The position numbers and the translations under genes are program-made. A stretch of 64,000 bases of DNA from Lactuca virosa (taxonomy: Eukaryota; Streptophyta; Magnoliopsida; Asterales; Asteraceae): positions 99,770,223 through 99,834,222 of the forward strand of contig CAKMRJ010003334.1 of assembly GCA_928212115.1 (NCBI GenBank), given 5' to 3'. The notes below the pieces were generated by a model. It did not search any database. It was not told where the DNA came from and worked only from the letters and a program-made list of their open reading frames with translations. How positions within the stretch are numbered: the first letter of the stretch is position 1; every line of letters begins with the position of its first letter. Positions 34,360 through 46,259 of this stretch are shown here, piece after piece.

Positions 34360-34578
34360 CAAAATAATCAAATAGGATGCGATGTGTACGATCAGCCGGA
34401 GCCAGTAAGTAGACCCCAATTTACCACACAGTTATTTGAGCTTATGTTAGAAATTGCATGGTAGTAATTGCCTGATAATATCATAACATAACATAAGCTC
34501 AAATAATTGTGTGGTAAATTGGGGTCTACTTACTGGCTCCGGCTGATCGTACACATCGCATCCTATTTGATTATTTTG
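34360..34578. repeat. Near-perfect 90-bp inverted repeat (foldback)
   Basis: Arms 34360-34449 and 34489-34578 match at 89 of 90 positions around a 39-base spacer. A direct repeat of about 73 bases (34451-34523 and 34582-34654) overlaps the second arm. The pattern suggests a strand switch during reverse transcription or repair. Confidence 0.9.
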
Positions 34579-34722
34579 CTCAAATTGCATGGTAGTAATT
34601 GCCTGATAATATCATAACATAACATAAGCTCAAATAACTGTGTGGTAAATTGGGAGCTAGTAATTGGCGAGGGATCCTCAGGAATTACATGGTAGAATTG
34701 TCGGATAATATGATGCCTTAGC

Positions 34723-35448
34723 TGAAGGGTTTTGAGCATTCTAACACTCCTAAGGTGTGCATGCAACCCTAGAAACCTTGGATCTATGTTTTCTCTATTA
34801 TACATGCAAACTTTCATTTTTCCAAGGTTTCATCGTAACTAGCATACCATGAAGTATATGTAATACAAAAATCAAGTAGAATGACATACCTTTTCTTGTA
34901 GCTTGATTCCTTAAGCATTTAAGAGCCTAGCACCCCAAGTGTGATGCCTCAAATGCTTCACACAACACCACCAACAATTGGAATGACTTGAGAGAAGAAT
35001 CCTTGCACTCAAAATCGGCTAGCCCTCTTTCCTATTTCTTAAGTGCCGATTTTGGTAGCTATGGGGTCCTTTATAGTGTGACAAACTAGGGTTACACCAT
35101 GTAAACCCTAATGACTTTCCATATCCCTCATGCTCCATGGGTTAAAACCTCCATGGAGTATCCATGGGTTACCACATGGGTTTAGCCCAACATAAAGGAT
35201 TATGCATTATAAGCCCACTATATAAGAATGAATGATTTACACAATCAATCCTCATTTATTTAATTAGTCTCTTTTGATCACAAAATTAATTCTTGATCAA
35301 TACTAATTAAATAATATGATTTCATGTTAATATATTAGAACTTATAATATATTAATAAATCATAAATATCCTCTCCTCATAAGTCCATCCATACAAATTG
35401 TTCTGGTGCCATGCAACCCAAATGGACCATGCTACTCTCGGGTCAACA
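34723..35448 (-). repeat. 3' LTR of Copia A, shortened at its start
   Basis: Compared with the 5' LTR it lacks about 42 bases just inside the sense-strand start: TGTTG is joined directly to ACCCGAGAG. The lost piece is bounded by TTG on both sides. Confidence 0.8.
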
Positions 35449-36303
35449 GTCGCCCACTTGGATAAGTCTAATAACTATAGTTGCAAGTATGACCTCAGAC
35501 ACCGGCTAGCAATCGTAGCTCTTAAAGCCTCTGTCGAACCGTGACGTTCCATTTTAGATAAGTGATCATATAATCCTCTGCTCTCAAGATATCAACCGGA
35601 AAAATACATGGAACAACGTCGTACTTATTTTCTAGCAGTTTGTTTCCCGGTTTCCGATATGTTTGACATAGAACTTAATCGAACACATCAATTTAGTTCT
35701 GACCGGGCCCGACACATAAGTCAAAAAAAATCATCGAGGGGCCCAAGATATCGCTTTTAATCCTCCAAGGACTAAAAGGAACAGATAAACTTCGGCAGTA
35801 TATGCTTGTACTAACTATTCATTAAATCATACACAACAGCACGTTTTATAACATCGAGTTACCGATGCGTTTTCGTACTATCAATGTACAACCAACTCAT
35901 AGTCAACAACTCATATATCTAGGTTTGAAGACTTATATGATATTATCGTCTCACGATCACTCGAGATGAATTCCATGAAGTGATACAAGTGAGCGCGGGT
36001 TGAATCCAATACTCAGACCTTATGAGCACTCATGAATGTTGCAGCTAACTTTTCTATGTCTAATACCATTCAGACAAATCTACAAACCAAATTCATGACA
36101 GTCTTGATTCAATACCTACTTCCAACGTATGATCGACTGTGGATAGTTTGAATAATATTATTATTCTAGAAGTCAAAACATGCAAAATGAAACAATAGTA
36201 AATGATTGACACAAGACAGTACCATACTAGTAAATAAAAAACACATTTTATTTAAGCATCAAATGTCAATTACATTTTAACTATTACAAGTTTTGAAAGC
36301 TAT

Positions 36304-39181
36304 CTAATCATTAAAACTAATATCATCCTTCAGCCCAATGCGCCTCGCATGCTGTAAATGCTTAACCCTACTCAGTCCGTTCGTGAGGGGATCTGTTGGG
36401 TTCTCATCCGATGATACCCTCTTTTCCACGAGGAGTCCTTCTTCTATTCGATGTATAATGAAGTGGTATTTTCTGTCGATGTGCCTGGATCTGCCATGAT
36501 CCCTTGGTTCCTTGGCTAAGGCAATGGCACTCTCACTGTCACAGAAAATCTCCATAGGCTCCTTTATAGTTGGTACAACTCCAAGGTCTCCAATGAAGTT
36601 CTTCAGCCATATTGCATCCTTTGTCGCCTCTCTTGCTGCTATGTACTCTGATTTGCAAGTTGAATCACCCTACTGTCTCCTGCTTGGAACTTTTCCAAGT
36701 TATTGCTCCTCCATTCAGGGTAAAGACCCAACCCGACTGAGAGCGGAAATTATCTCTATCAGTCTGAAAGCTAGTGTCGTTATACCCCACCACTCTCAAG
36801 TCATCACTCCCTCCGAGGGAAAGGACCCAGTCCTTAGTCCTCTGCAGGTACTTGAGAATGTTATTAACCGCAGTCCAGTGAGCCTTGCCATGATTCCCTT
36901 GATACCTGCTGACCATGCTCAAAGCAAAGGCCACATCAGGGCGAGTACAAGTCATAGCATACATGATCGAGCCAACAGCAGAAGCATATGGTATTCGACT
37001 CATCTCAGCTATCTCAGCCTCTGTACTCGGACTCTGAGTTTTACTCAGTTTGGCATTGCTCTGGATCGGTAAGTCACCTTTCTTGGAATCCTAAATGCTG
37101 AATCTTTTCAACATCTTATCCAAGTAGGAACTTTGACTAAGTCCAATTAGTTTCTTACTCTTGTCTCTCAATATCCTTATCCCAAGGATGTAAGCAGCTT
37201 CTCCAAGGTCCTTCATAGTGAAACACTTCCCAAGCCAGGACTTAACCTCCTACAAGGTTGGGATGTCATTTCCTATGAGTAGTATGTCATCCACATACAA
37301 TACCAGAAAGCTAACTATGCTCCCACTATCTCTGACATATACACAGGACTCATCCTCGCTTCTCGAAAAGCCAAACTCTTTGACTTTCTCATCAAAACAA
37401 AGATTCCATATACGAGATGCTTGTTTCAATGCATAAATGGATTTCTCAAGGTTAAACACTCTATTAGGGTACTTTGCATCGACAAAACCCTCTAGCTGAC
37501 TCATGTAAACATCCTCAGCTAACTTTCCATTAAGGAAAGCGATTTTGACATCCATTTGCCATATTTCATAATCATGAAATGCAGCAATGGCTAGCATAAC
37601 CCTAATAGACTTAATCTTCGTTACTGGTGAGAAGGTATCATCATAGTCAACTCCCGGAGTTTGAGTAAAGCCCTTCGCAACCAGTCGCACCTTATAAGTT
37701 TGTACTTTCACATCCATGTCGGTCTTCTTCTTGAAGATCCATTTGCAACCGACTGTCTTACGACCCGGTATATTGTCAACTAAGTTCCAAACTTGATTTC
37801 CATACATGGAATGAATCTCGTTGTCCATAGCCTCTTTCCATTTAGCAAAGTTGGGGCTTGTCATGGCTTCCTTGTAGCTGTTAGGTTCATCCAGATTTAC
37901 CAGTGTGCTATCACTGATAAATGTATCACCTTCAGTAGTAATATGGAAACCATAAAACTCAAGTGTATTTCTAACAATACTGGAACGCCTCAGAGGTAAG
38001 GACTCGCCAATCGGCTCAATAGGAGTTTCCTCCTCAGGTTGATCGCTAGTGTTAGAGGTTCATTCACCATTTGACTCTTGAAGTTCTTCAAGATCAATTT
38101 TCCTCCCACTGTCTCCTTGGCCTATGAGCTCTCTCTCGTGAAAGACTCCTCTTCTTGCAACGAAGACAACATTTTCACTCGGTCTGTAGAAGAGATAACC
38201 AAAGGATTTATGTGGGTAGCCGATGAAAATACACCGCTCACTTCGAGGTTCGAGCTTGTCGTGAGTCTCGCGTCTCACGAAAGCCTCGCAACCCCAAACC
38301 TTGATGTGGTCTAATGTGGGAGCCTTCCCAGTCCACATCTCATGAGGTGTTTTGGCAACCTTCTTGGTAGGGACTAGATTAAGGATATGGGTGACAGTCT
38401 CTAAGGCATACCCCAAGAATGAGATTGGTAACGAAGCTCGACTCATCATGGAACGAACCATATCTAACAAGGTTCGGTTGTGCCTCTCAGCCACACCATT
38501 AAGCTGTGGTGTCCTAGGTGGCGTCAACTATGAAACAATCCCACATTCCTTAAGATAGTCTAGGAACTCGATACTAAGATACTCTCCACCCCGATCGGAT
38601 CGGAGCATCTTTATCTTCCTGCCCAGCTGATTCTCCAATTCTTGTTTAAACTCTTTGAATTTCTCAAACGTTTCTGACTTATGTTTGATTAAGTAGACAT
38701 AGTCATATCTACTGTAATCATTAGTAAAAGTCATATAGAAGCGGTTAGTATCCCTTGTGGCGGTTCTGAAGGGCCCACACACATCGGTGTGTTTGAGATC
38801 CAACAAACCCTCACCCCTTTCACAAGTACCAGTGAAGGGTGACTTGGTCATCCTTCCAAGTAAGCAAGATTCGCAAGTGTCATCCGACCTTAAGTCGAAT
38901 GACTCCAAAACTCCAGCCTTTTGGAGTTGGCCTATGCGCTTCTTGCTGACATGTCCAAGACGACAATGCCACAAGCATGCCTTATCCAATTCATTGGAAG
39001 AATCAATGTGCAACACATTATTTCCTAAGTTGTCTACAACATTCACAGTTTCATATACACCATTACAAGGTAAGGCTTTAAAATAGAAAAACACCATTAT
39101 AATAAGCATTAATAGCACCACATTCATTATCAAATGAAAAACTAAACCCTTATTTGTACAAACCATGAAAGGAAATAACAT
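36304..39181 (-). pseudogene. Copia A pol: integrase, reverse transcriptase, RNase H
   Basis: Domains follow Copia order on the minus strand. A pre-integrase zinc region (CLWHCRLGHVSKKRI, CESCLLG) and integrase core (HTDVCGPF, FTNDYSRY, SDRGGEYLS, PRTPQLNGVAERHNRT) cover 38060-39181. Reverse transcriptase is at 37250-37864 (KWIFKKK, QMDVKIAFLNG, catalytic LYVDDILLIG). RNase H is at 36304-37003 (DVAFALSMVSRYQ, GGAITWKSSKQETV, then IFCDSESAIALAKE after a frameshift). Stops interrupt it at 38528-38530 (likely from CAG), 38060-38062, 37250-37252 and about 37093. The phrase DVKIAFLNG has K where T is usual. No functional enzyme can be made; this is a fossil of an autonomous relative of the non-autonomous Copia B. 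Confidence 0.9.
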
Positions 39182-40334
39182 TTCTCGCCATTTCAGACGA
39201 GTAGCAACAATTATTCAAATCTATTTCTAACCCACTACTAAGCAATAAAGAGTAAACTCCAATCTTGGTGACAGGTGAAACCTTCCTATTCCCCATGATC
39301 AAGTTTATCTTCCCGTGCTCCACATCCTTACTTCCTTTTAGGCCCTGTACATCAAAACAAATGTGAATTCCACAACCTGTGTCAAGAACCAAATAGTTAG
39401 AATGTGATGAGTTTTTAGATAGAATAGTATAAATACCTGCATGGGTGGGTTTAACCTTCCCATCCTTAACATCCTGCAAGTATTTGGGGCAGCTTCGCTT
39501 CCAGTGCCCTTTTTCGTGGCAATAGAAACACTCTGCTTCTTTTGGGATGAACAAGGGAGTAGCAGAACCTCCTTTGGTTCCACTTGAAGAGGATCCATCA
39601 AGAGACTTTCCCTTGCAGCTCTTGGAAGGAGCCTTCCTCTTCTTCCCCTTACCTTGCCCAATTGCCAGAACAGGGGCATTAGCAGTAGGAGTGGTTACAA
39701 CTGATTTACCTTTGAGACCACTTTCGGCAGTCCTCAAAAGGCCCTGAAGCTTGCTCAGTGTGACCTCCTCCTTGTTCATATGATAGGTCATGCGGAACTG
39801 ATCATAACATGGAGGTAAGGAGTGTAGAATAATATCTATGTCCAGCTCCTCATCAAAGTTCACATTCAATTTGAGCAGACGGTCCACAAACCTTTGCATC
39901 TTCTTCAAGTGGCCCGTGATGGGTTCACCATCCTTCATCTTTGTTGTAATCATGGAGCACATGATTTCATACCGCTCTTGACGAGCACTCTGATAGTATC
40001 TTTCCATCAGGTCCTGGTGCATCTCAAAAGGGTAGAAGTCCTCATAGGACTTTTGGAGTTCAGGAGACATGGTGGAAAGCATGATACAAGCTACCTTGGT
40101 GGCATCTTTCTCATGTGCCCTGAAATCAGCAATCTCCTTAGGAGTAGCAGAAGAATCATCGATATCCTTAAGCTCCTCGTCTAGGACATATTCCTTGTCC
40201 TCATAGCGAGTGACCATCCTGATGTTCCTAATCTAATCATTGAAGTTGGAACCATCAAATATGACTCTCCCACAAAGGTTCATGAGAGAGAAGGAGCCAG
40301 TAGGGTTTGAGCCAGAAGCAGTGTTGGAAGACAT
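39150..40334 (-). pseudogene. Copia A gag and protease
   Basis: From the ATG at 40334 (MSSNTASGSNPTGS) the frame runs into a TAG at 40233-40235, where a tryptophan codon is expected (FND-stop-IRNIRMVTRYEDKEYVL). It then stays open to 39150. The capsid region holds LMERYYQSARQERYEI and ILHSLPPCYDQFRMTY. A zinc knuckle CFYCHEKGHWKRSC follows near 39500, then the aspartic protease start VLDTGCGIHIC near 39370. Gag packages the RNA and the protease matures it; the single stop near the start would already abolish both. The open frame also runs slightly past the start of the integrase frame. Confidence 0.9.
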
Positions 40335-40699
40335 CTGAAAAGAAAGAAAGACAAGTTTAGATTAGATAAATAGTCCTTAATAAAACACCCAAATAAAAAT
40401 ATTAAGACTAGGACCCAACACAATATTTTACAAATTGGAAGAAGGATGCCGTAATCCAACTTGCAAAATATTTGAAGGTAGGTAAATGACGATTTACCAA
40501 TTTCCACCATGAAAACGAAATAGTTATTAAGTTTTAATTGGATTGAAATTCCTAGATCCTTTGAGATTCATTGAACAATTCAATGACATGTTTAAATCTC
40601 GATTATGCCCTTCAGTTTTGTGAGTGGGATACCGAGGATCACAAACAAGGTGTGAATAACCATGCAAAATGTGCTTGGTACTCTCGATTTTATCACCCA

Positions 40700-40735
40700 A
40701 TCAATGTGTCGGTTAACCACACACGCTCCATTGAT
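40700..40735 (-). ncRNA. Leader stem-loop 2 of Copia A
   Basis: Stem ATCAATG/CATTGAT, seven pairs, with a 22-nt loop holding GGTTAACC. It differs from the Copia B and E stems at several pairs with compensation. Confidence 0.7.
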
Positions 40736-40781
40736 CTTATGATAAACATCAAGCCACCCTTTGCCACCCTTACTAGTCCAA

Positions 40782-40817
40782 GTTAATGTGTCGGTTAACC
40801 ACACATGCTCCATCAAC
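40782..40817 (-). ncRNA. Leader stem-loop 1 of Copia A
   Basis: In sense RNA the stem is GUUGAUG/CAUUAAC, seven pairs including one G-U, with a 22-nt loop holding GGTTAACC. It begins 82 nt before stem-loop 2 in the transcript. Confidence 0.7.
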
Positions 40818-40954
40818 GACTTGGTAAGGTGCAAACTGCAATTTTCATGGATTAGCATCAATTTCACATTTTCCTAAAGTAACTAAGATTGGGAATTTAA
40901 TAAAAAGTTTAGTTACTTTATTATCATTATACTTAATGAAAATTATAGTCCTAT

Positions 40955-41114
40955 CCTACCCGTTCGGCTAACGACCCTCCACCAGTCAAGGAAGCGCTGG
41001 GTGAGAGTGGACACCCATTAAACTGCCATTTTATAGGCAGCAACCTTATACTCCCCTTATAGACCGGCTTCGTGAATGAGGCCTACTAACGGTAAGACTG
41101 ACTTGATCTTATAC

Positions 41115-41180
<66 letters not shown>
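40955..41180 (-). promoter_or_regulatory. Conserved leader block of Copia A with AT microsatellite
   Basis: Sense-strand phrases CCTCATTCACGAAGC (complement of 41067-41081), CTATAAAATGG (near 41030), GGTGGAGGGTCGTTAGC (near 40975) and GAACGGGTAGGA match Copia E and B. An AT run (41121-41179) lies at the same relative place as in E. Confidence 0.75.
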
Positions 41181-41183
<3 letters not shown>

Positions 41184-41273
41184 TATAATACTATAAAGTA
41201 TAAGGGTTGAATTTTAAACTTTTAAAATTATAGGGTTTGGAATTAAAGTATTCTAAAGTGACTTTACAAATTC

Positions 41274-41391
41274 CAAAACTTGAGAGCAAGTTTTGAAACT
41301 ATTCAAAACCTTTCATTTCTATAACTTATGAGTTTTAATGACTTTTAAGGAAAAGACTTTTGGAATTCCATAACTTGAGGACAAGTTATGG
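41274..41391 (-). ncRNA. Two hairpins in the Copia A leader
   Basis: CAAAACTTG-AGAG-CAAGTTTTG (41274-41295) and CCATAACTTG-AGGA-CAAGTTATGG (41368-41391). The stems differ by a swapped T-A/A-T pair. Copia B has four relatives. Confidence 0.75.
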
Positions 41392-41675
41392 AGTCCATTA
41401 AAAAGGCATTTAGATCAATAATTAAACTAACAAGCAATGTCAAATAATATCTATGATCTAGCAAAACTCATAAGCATGGATAATTCACATCAACAATTTT
41501 TCAAGAATCATATAAACTAATATAAAACTTTAAACTTTGACAATTATCTTTTGAATTGGATTAGCATGATCATTACCACATAAAAAACAGGTTTATAAGT
41601 ACAAAAACAGTTTATGGTAATGATCCTAGTCCAATTGCAGCCTTAAAACTCGAAAATCTGCACTCAGGAGCACCA

Positions 41676-41779
41676 ACTCGTCGAGTGCATAAACTGACTC
41701 GGCGAGTTGGTTGGTTTTTAAGGCTGACTCGGCGAGTCTGTCAGTGGACTCGGCGAGTCTGTCAGTGGACTCGGCGAGT
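41676..41779 (-). repeat. Five ACTCGNCGAGT dyads in the Copia A leader
   Basis: Copies at 41676, 41697, 41727, 41748 and 41769, 11 bases each, within 200 bases of the primer site. The last three are in about 21-bp tandem units. The same word fills the gypsy LTRs of G1 and G2. Confidence 0.9.
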
Positions 41780-41859
41780 CCACTGTCCAAACAACAGAAA
41801 TTCGATTTTTTCAAGCTTTAAACACAAGTAGCATCAAGTATAATTGAAAACAAGCCTAG

Positions 41860-41871
41860 GCTCTGATACCA
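41860..41871 (-). other. Primer-binding site of Copia A
   Basis: The minus strand reads TGGTATCAGAGC one base from the 5' LTR. Confidence 0.85.
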
Positions 41872-41872
41872 C

Positions 41873-42652
41873 TGAAGGGTTTTGAGCATTCTAACACTCT
41901 AAGGTGTGCATGCAACCCTATAAACCTTGGATCTATGTTTTCTCTATTATACATGCAAACTTTCATTTTTCCAAGGTTTCATCCTAACTAGCATACCATG
42001 AAGTATATGTAATACAAAAATCTAGTAGAATGACATACGTTTTCTTGTAGCTTGACTCCTTAAGCCTTTAAGAGCCTAGCACCCCAAGTGTGATGCCTCA
42101 AATGCTTCACACAACACCACCAACAATTGGAATGACTTGAGAGAAGAATCCTTGCAGTCAAAATCGGCTAGCCCTCTTTCCTTTTTCTTAAGTGCCGATT
42201 TTGGTAGCTATGAGGTCCTTCATATAGTGTGACAAACTAGGTTTACACCATGTAAACCCTAATGACTTTCCATATCCCTCATGCTCCATGGGTTAAAACC
42301 TCCATGGAGTATCCATGGGTTACCACATGGGTTTAGCCCAACATAAAGGATTATTGATCATAAGCCCACTATATAAGAATGAATGATTTACACAATCAAT
42401 TCTCATTTATTTAATTAGTCTCTTTTGATCACAAAATTAATTCCAAATTAATTCTTGATCAATACTAATTAAATAATATGATTTCATATTAATATATTAG
42501 AACTTATAATATATTAATAAATCATAAATATCCTCTCCTCATAATTCCATCCTTACAAATTGTTCCGGTGCCATGCAACCCAAATGGACCATGCTACTCT
42601 CGGGTCAAGTACATACCAATTATAGTTATGGGCTTAGACACTAAATCCAACA
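41873..42652 (-). repeat. 5' LTR of Copia A
   Basis: 780 bases. Sense start TGTTGGATTTAGTGTCTAAG, end CCCTTCA. Clearly related to the Copia B LTR along most of its length. Confidence 0.88.
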
Positions 42653-45600
42653 TTATCTCCTATAGAGTTCTCTTGTTGAGGTGATGTGTGAATCTTTCGC
42701 ATGTGAACTGGCTATTGAGTGGATACGCTAAGTCACGTGCCGCATGGTTTAAAGGATCTTAGACTGAGAGGTTTGGTTCTGTTGCACAGCTATCGTCTGA
42801 GTCTAACCGTTGTAGGATTGAATCTTTTAGCCTAAGATTGTTTAAACGGTGGGGTATGTGATTGTAATCATGCAATAGTCATCTGGCACCAATGGAGGGT
42901 CGTGTGGCAATTTGTGGTATGGTGAGTCGCGTGGGGTCCGCCGGCCAGTCGCGTTGTGGGATGATGGCCAGTAGCTTTCTCTGAGCGGGTGCAGTGTATA
43001 GCGGGTCGGCACGAGGAATGATTAGCCAATCTTGGAAGAGTGAGAGCAGGACAGAGGTGCACCCAAGATATTGGGAGTTGGAGATAAGGAAAATTCGCAC
43101 GAGGATTTGTTTGATTTTATTGTGTTTTAGTGCCAGTCGGCTCCTCTGCACGAATGTTGCTTGCTTTGTGCTTTGTGGAACTCATGAGTGATGTGAGTTA
43201 GTTATTAATTGAATATGTCAAGTCACAAGTGAAAAGGGTTGAATAATCTCAGAGTGACGGATTTGACCCTGTTGCGCAACTCTCGTCTGAATCCAACCAT
43301 TGTAGGGATGAGTCGGTTACTCGAAGGATTATCTGAGCTTTGTTGCATGTGATTGTAATCATGAAATAGCTAATTGATGTTATGAGGAGTTCTTCAGCAG
43401 CTGATGGCAGAGAAGTGTGGAAACCTCAGATAGCCTAGGGGGTATTTTAGTGCGGTGGTTCGCTGTTGGGCAGATTACAGGAGTATATTATGACTAGGTC
43501 TTAGCGGACCCGAAATGATTCTTGAGGAAAGTATGGATAGGTGTGGAAGGTAGTATTGGCCCGTACTACTGAAGGCACAAGATACATACTCGAATCAAGG
43601 AAGATCTTGGGGATTCTAAGGGCTGGTAAGGGAAGGTACCATGGTTGGATACCACGGTTCGCAACAGTGGTTCTGTTCCTGATCTTTTGGTTATGGCTAC
43701 TCAGTCATGGGGATGGGCTTGGTATGTGATGTGAGCCCAGTGGCATTATGGATTCGAGTTTTTGGTGCATACCTAGTGAATTTTGGTTTGAGACCTCGGG
43801 GGTTTTTCTCGAGGCCGGGAATGCGAGTCGCGGGACTGAGGAAGGGAGCGATGATGATGATCGTTTTGAGTTTTGCAGCTGGAAGTAGGATGGTTGATTG
43901 ATGGATTGGAATTTCGTTATCTATGGCAATGGTTACCCTTTCAGTTTTTCTAGTTCGAGGGAGTGAGCAGGCTTGTGACCTCTAGGGTCAGATTGTATCT
44001 CCAGCTCGGGGTCAGTTGATCGCAGGGGTTGGCGGCAGTATTTCAGCGCTGGTGAGCGCAGGTGGATCGATGTGGTATGAGTATCTTGTGAGGAAAGTTA
44101 GGGACCCTATTCTCGGTTAGGCCGGGTGTCGGATTGTCGTTGGGATGGCAAGCAGGGATTAGTTCATTTCACCTAGGATCGAAGGGGAGTTTTCCTACGT
44201 GCCCTCAGGTTGGTCAAGGTAACTCAGGAGGAGGAATTCAGGACTTCTTCGAATGCTTTTGGAAGTGTGTCACCTCCTGTATTCTTTGGGGTTGTATCAG
44301 GAATTGTATTGTGTTGGAATTTTGCTGGATTGGGTAAGTTATATCCCAGGTTGACTTTCTGCTATTTTCGGGTTATTGAGAGTCGTTATATGCCATTCTG
44401 CATGGCAGAAGTTTTCAGTTGTAATTCAGGTTCCTCTTGGGTTTCAATTGATCTGTATCGAGAGGCCCATCTTGCGTATGTCATTTATTCCATGGTTAGG
44501 AATGATCGTACATGGTTGAGCCGGTTTGAGTTGTGAGTTGGTTTCAACCCAGTGGGTGGTAGTTAGAGCCCTAAGTGGGGGGACATTGGGGATTCTCCGG
44601 TTGAACGTCATCCATTGAAGGTTTTTCCTGTTTCTGTTCGAATTACGGATTCCAGAGTGGTTGGGCAGGCGTTAATCAGAGAACCTCTTCAGAAACAGGA
44701 ATGATCAACACCAGGTGGACTTTTGGTTCCCAGGTTGAGGTGTCGGAGTGTTTGAGGCCATTGGTTGTTGAGTTCGTCTTTAGCAAGGAATTCTCTGTAG
44801 GGTTCAAGAGAGGGCAGTTAAAAAGCAAGGAATGTGACACCAATTCCCCTATGCAGTGTATATATGTTCCTCAGTCCTTGGGTTATGTTACCCTCAATGG
44901 TAAAGTGGAATTCTGATTCGTATCAAACTCGGGTCTTTGGCGAACTTCGGGATAACCTTGGAAGTCTTCTTGAACTAGTCTTGTAATAGTGTAATCTGTG
45001 TAGTCTCAATCAAGTATAGGGTTTTGTGGCGATCAAACATAAGGTTAGGGGTCCCCTAAGTATGTGCATGGTGGTGATTCTTCGTGTGTATATGTGAATG
45101 TTCAAGGTGGCATTGGGGTTTGGTTCGACTTACGCACGTGGTTGGGTCGGGGATTATAGCCTTCGCTTTGGGTCAAGATTTCGACCATCGTCGTATACTC
45201 GGGTCGTGTGCGACCATGGTTTTGGAAAGATTTCGCTTGGGTAGCAGCCTGCTTTGTGAAGGAAATCGGGTGTGGTAGGATTGCAACATTGTTGTACTCG
45301 ATTGGTGATTACGAGGGACGTTGTTTAGGTCCATTCAAGGCAATGGAAAGAGGTGAGTACCTTCAATCCCGGAGTGTTGGGAGGCTGATGGATTGGTGAA
45401 AATATTGATAGTTATCGGGAGCATTCCAATCATGAGGTGAGCGTCGGAGAGAGCATACCAGACTCATGTTGTGGGCTCAGAGGCAATCCAGACCTATGCT
45501 GAGGACCACGTAGGAGTATTCCAGTCATAGGCTGTGGGCGTAGAGATTATAATGGTTTATCACTCCTGTTGGAGCGCGTTCGGAATGAAGATATTGTTGA

Positions 45601-46259
45601 GGTTCAGATGAGTGGTACTCGATTGCGATGAATTAGAGGATTTTGTACGAGATGCAAGGATAGGTCCTTCGATTTCAATTTATGGGTTGGACCTGAGCTA
45701 TGTATATAGGGCTATTCCAATCTAGGGTATTCCATCATGAGGATGACCAGATCCTATGATTGATTGGACCTGATGTGTTTGGTATTCCAACCCGAGGGTT
45801 GAATGGGCCAAACATGTGCATGATACGAGGGTATTCCATCCTAGGGATGACTGGACCTGTCGTAGGCATGCCTCGTATTCCAGCCCGAGGCTGATTGGGC
45901 CAGGTATGAGTGTTCATGCTAGTTAGCTGGTTGTTTATGTGTTTTGTTTCGGGAGCTGAAGGACGCATTACCCTGTCATCACAAAAGGATTCGCTTCAGG
46001 AAGGGGCAAAGATGGGTCCCCGATACTTTGGATCATCAGGATTTTGCCAGGGTTGGCAAGGTAACATATAGGATAGACCCTCCAGAGGAGTTCGGTTAGA
46101 TTCATAGCACTTTTCATGTCCCGCAGCTGCGAAAAGATGCATGTTGGATGGGAAGGCGGTTGTATCGTTGAGTAATATTCACGCCGAAGAGCGCCCGAAC
46201 TACGCAAAGAGACCAGTGGCCGTTGTGGACAAGGAAATACCTTTGGAAAGGGTGTAATG
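42653..46259 (+). other. Internal G1 DNA, mostly unrecognisable
   Basis: G/T-rich on the plus strand like a chromovirus sense strand, but no gag, protease or RT motif is legible. Short open frames (42.9-45.4 kb) have no family. 45400-45560 and 45730-45900 carry LTR-like minisatellite words, including the hairpins CAACCCGAGGGTTG (45788), CATCC-TAG-GGATG (45837) and CAGCC-CGA-GGCTG (45881). Coding similarity returns only at about 45990. Confidence 0.6.

Larger units (their letters stand above)
34723..42652 (-). mobile_element. Copia A: decayed gag-pol LTR retrotransposon
   Basis: A 7.93-kb minus-strand element. LTRs are at 34723-35448 and 41873-42652, the primer site at 41860-41871 and a purine-rich tract next to the 3' LTR (complement of 35449-35462). 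Flanks TTAGC and TTATC agree at four of five bases. Gag and pol are full length in layout but broken by stops. LTR divergence is about 3% over the first 400 bases, counted by eye. It lies in the internal part of G1; removing it gives GATGCCTTATCTCC, a plausible empty site. Confidence 0.88.

Noticed and set aside
36512..37072. A 186-codon plus-strand frame
   Set aside because: It lies antisense to the Copia A RNase H domain and has no family of its own.
42653..45400. Possible host genes in a G/T-rich stretch with many short plus-strand frames
   Set aside because: Frames are short and have no motifs; the stretch lies between the G1 5' end and its pol tail, so it is degenerate retroelement DNA.
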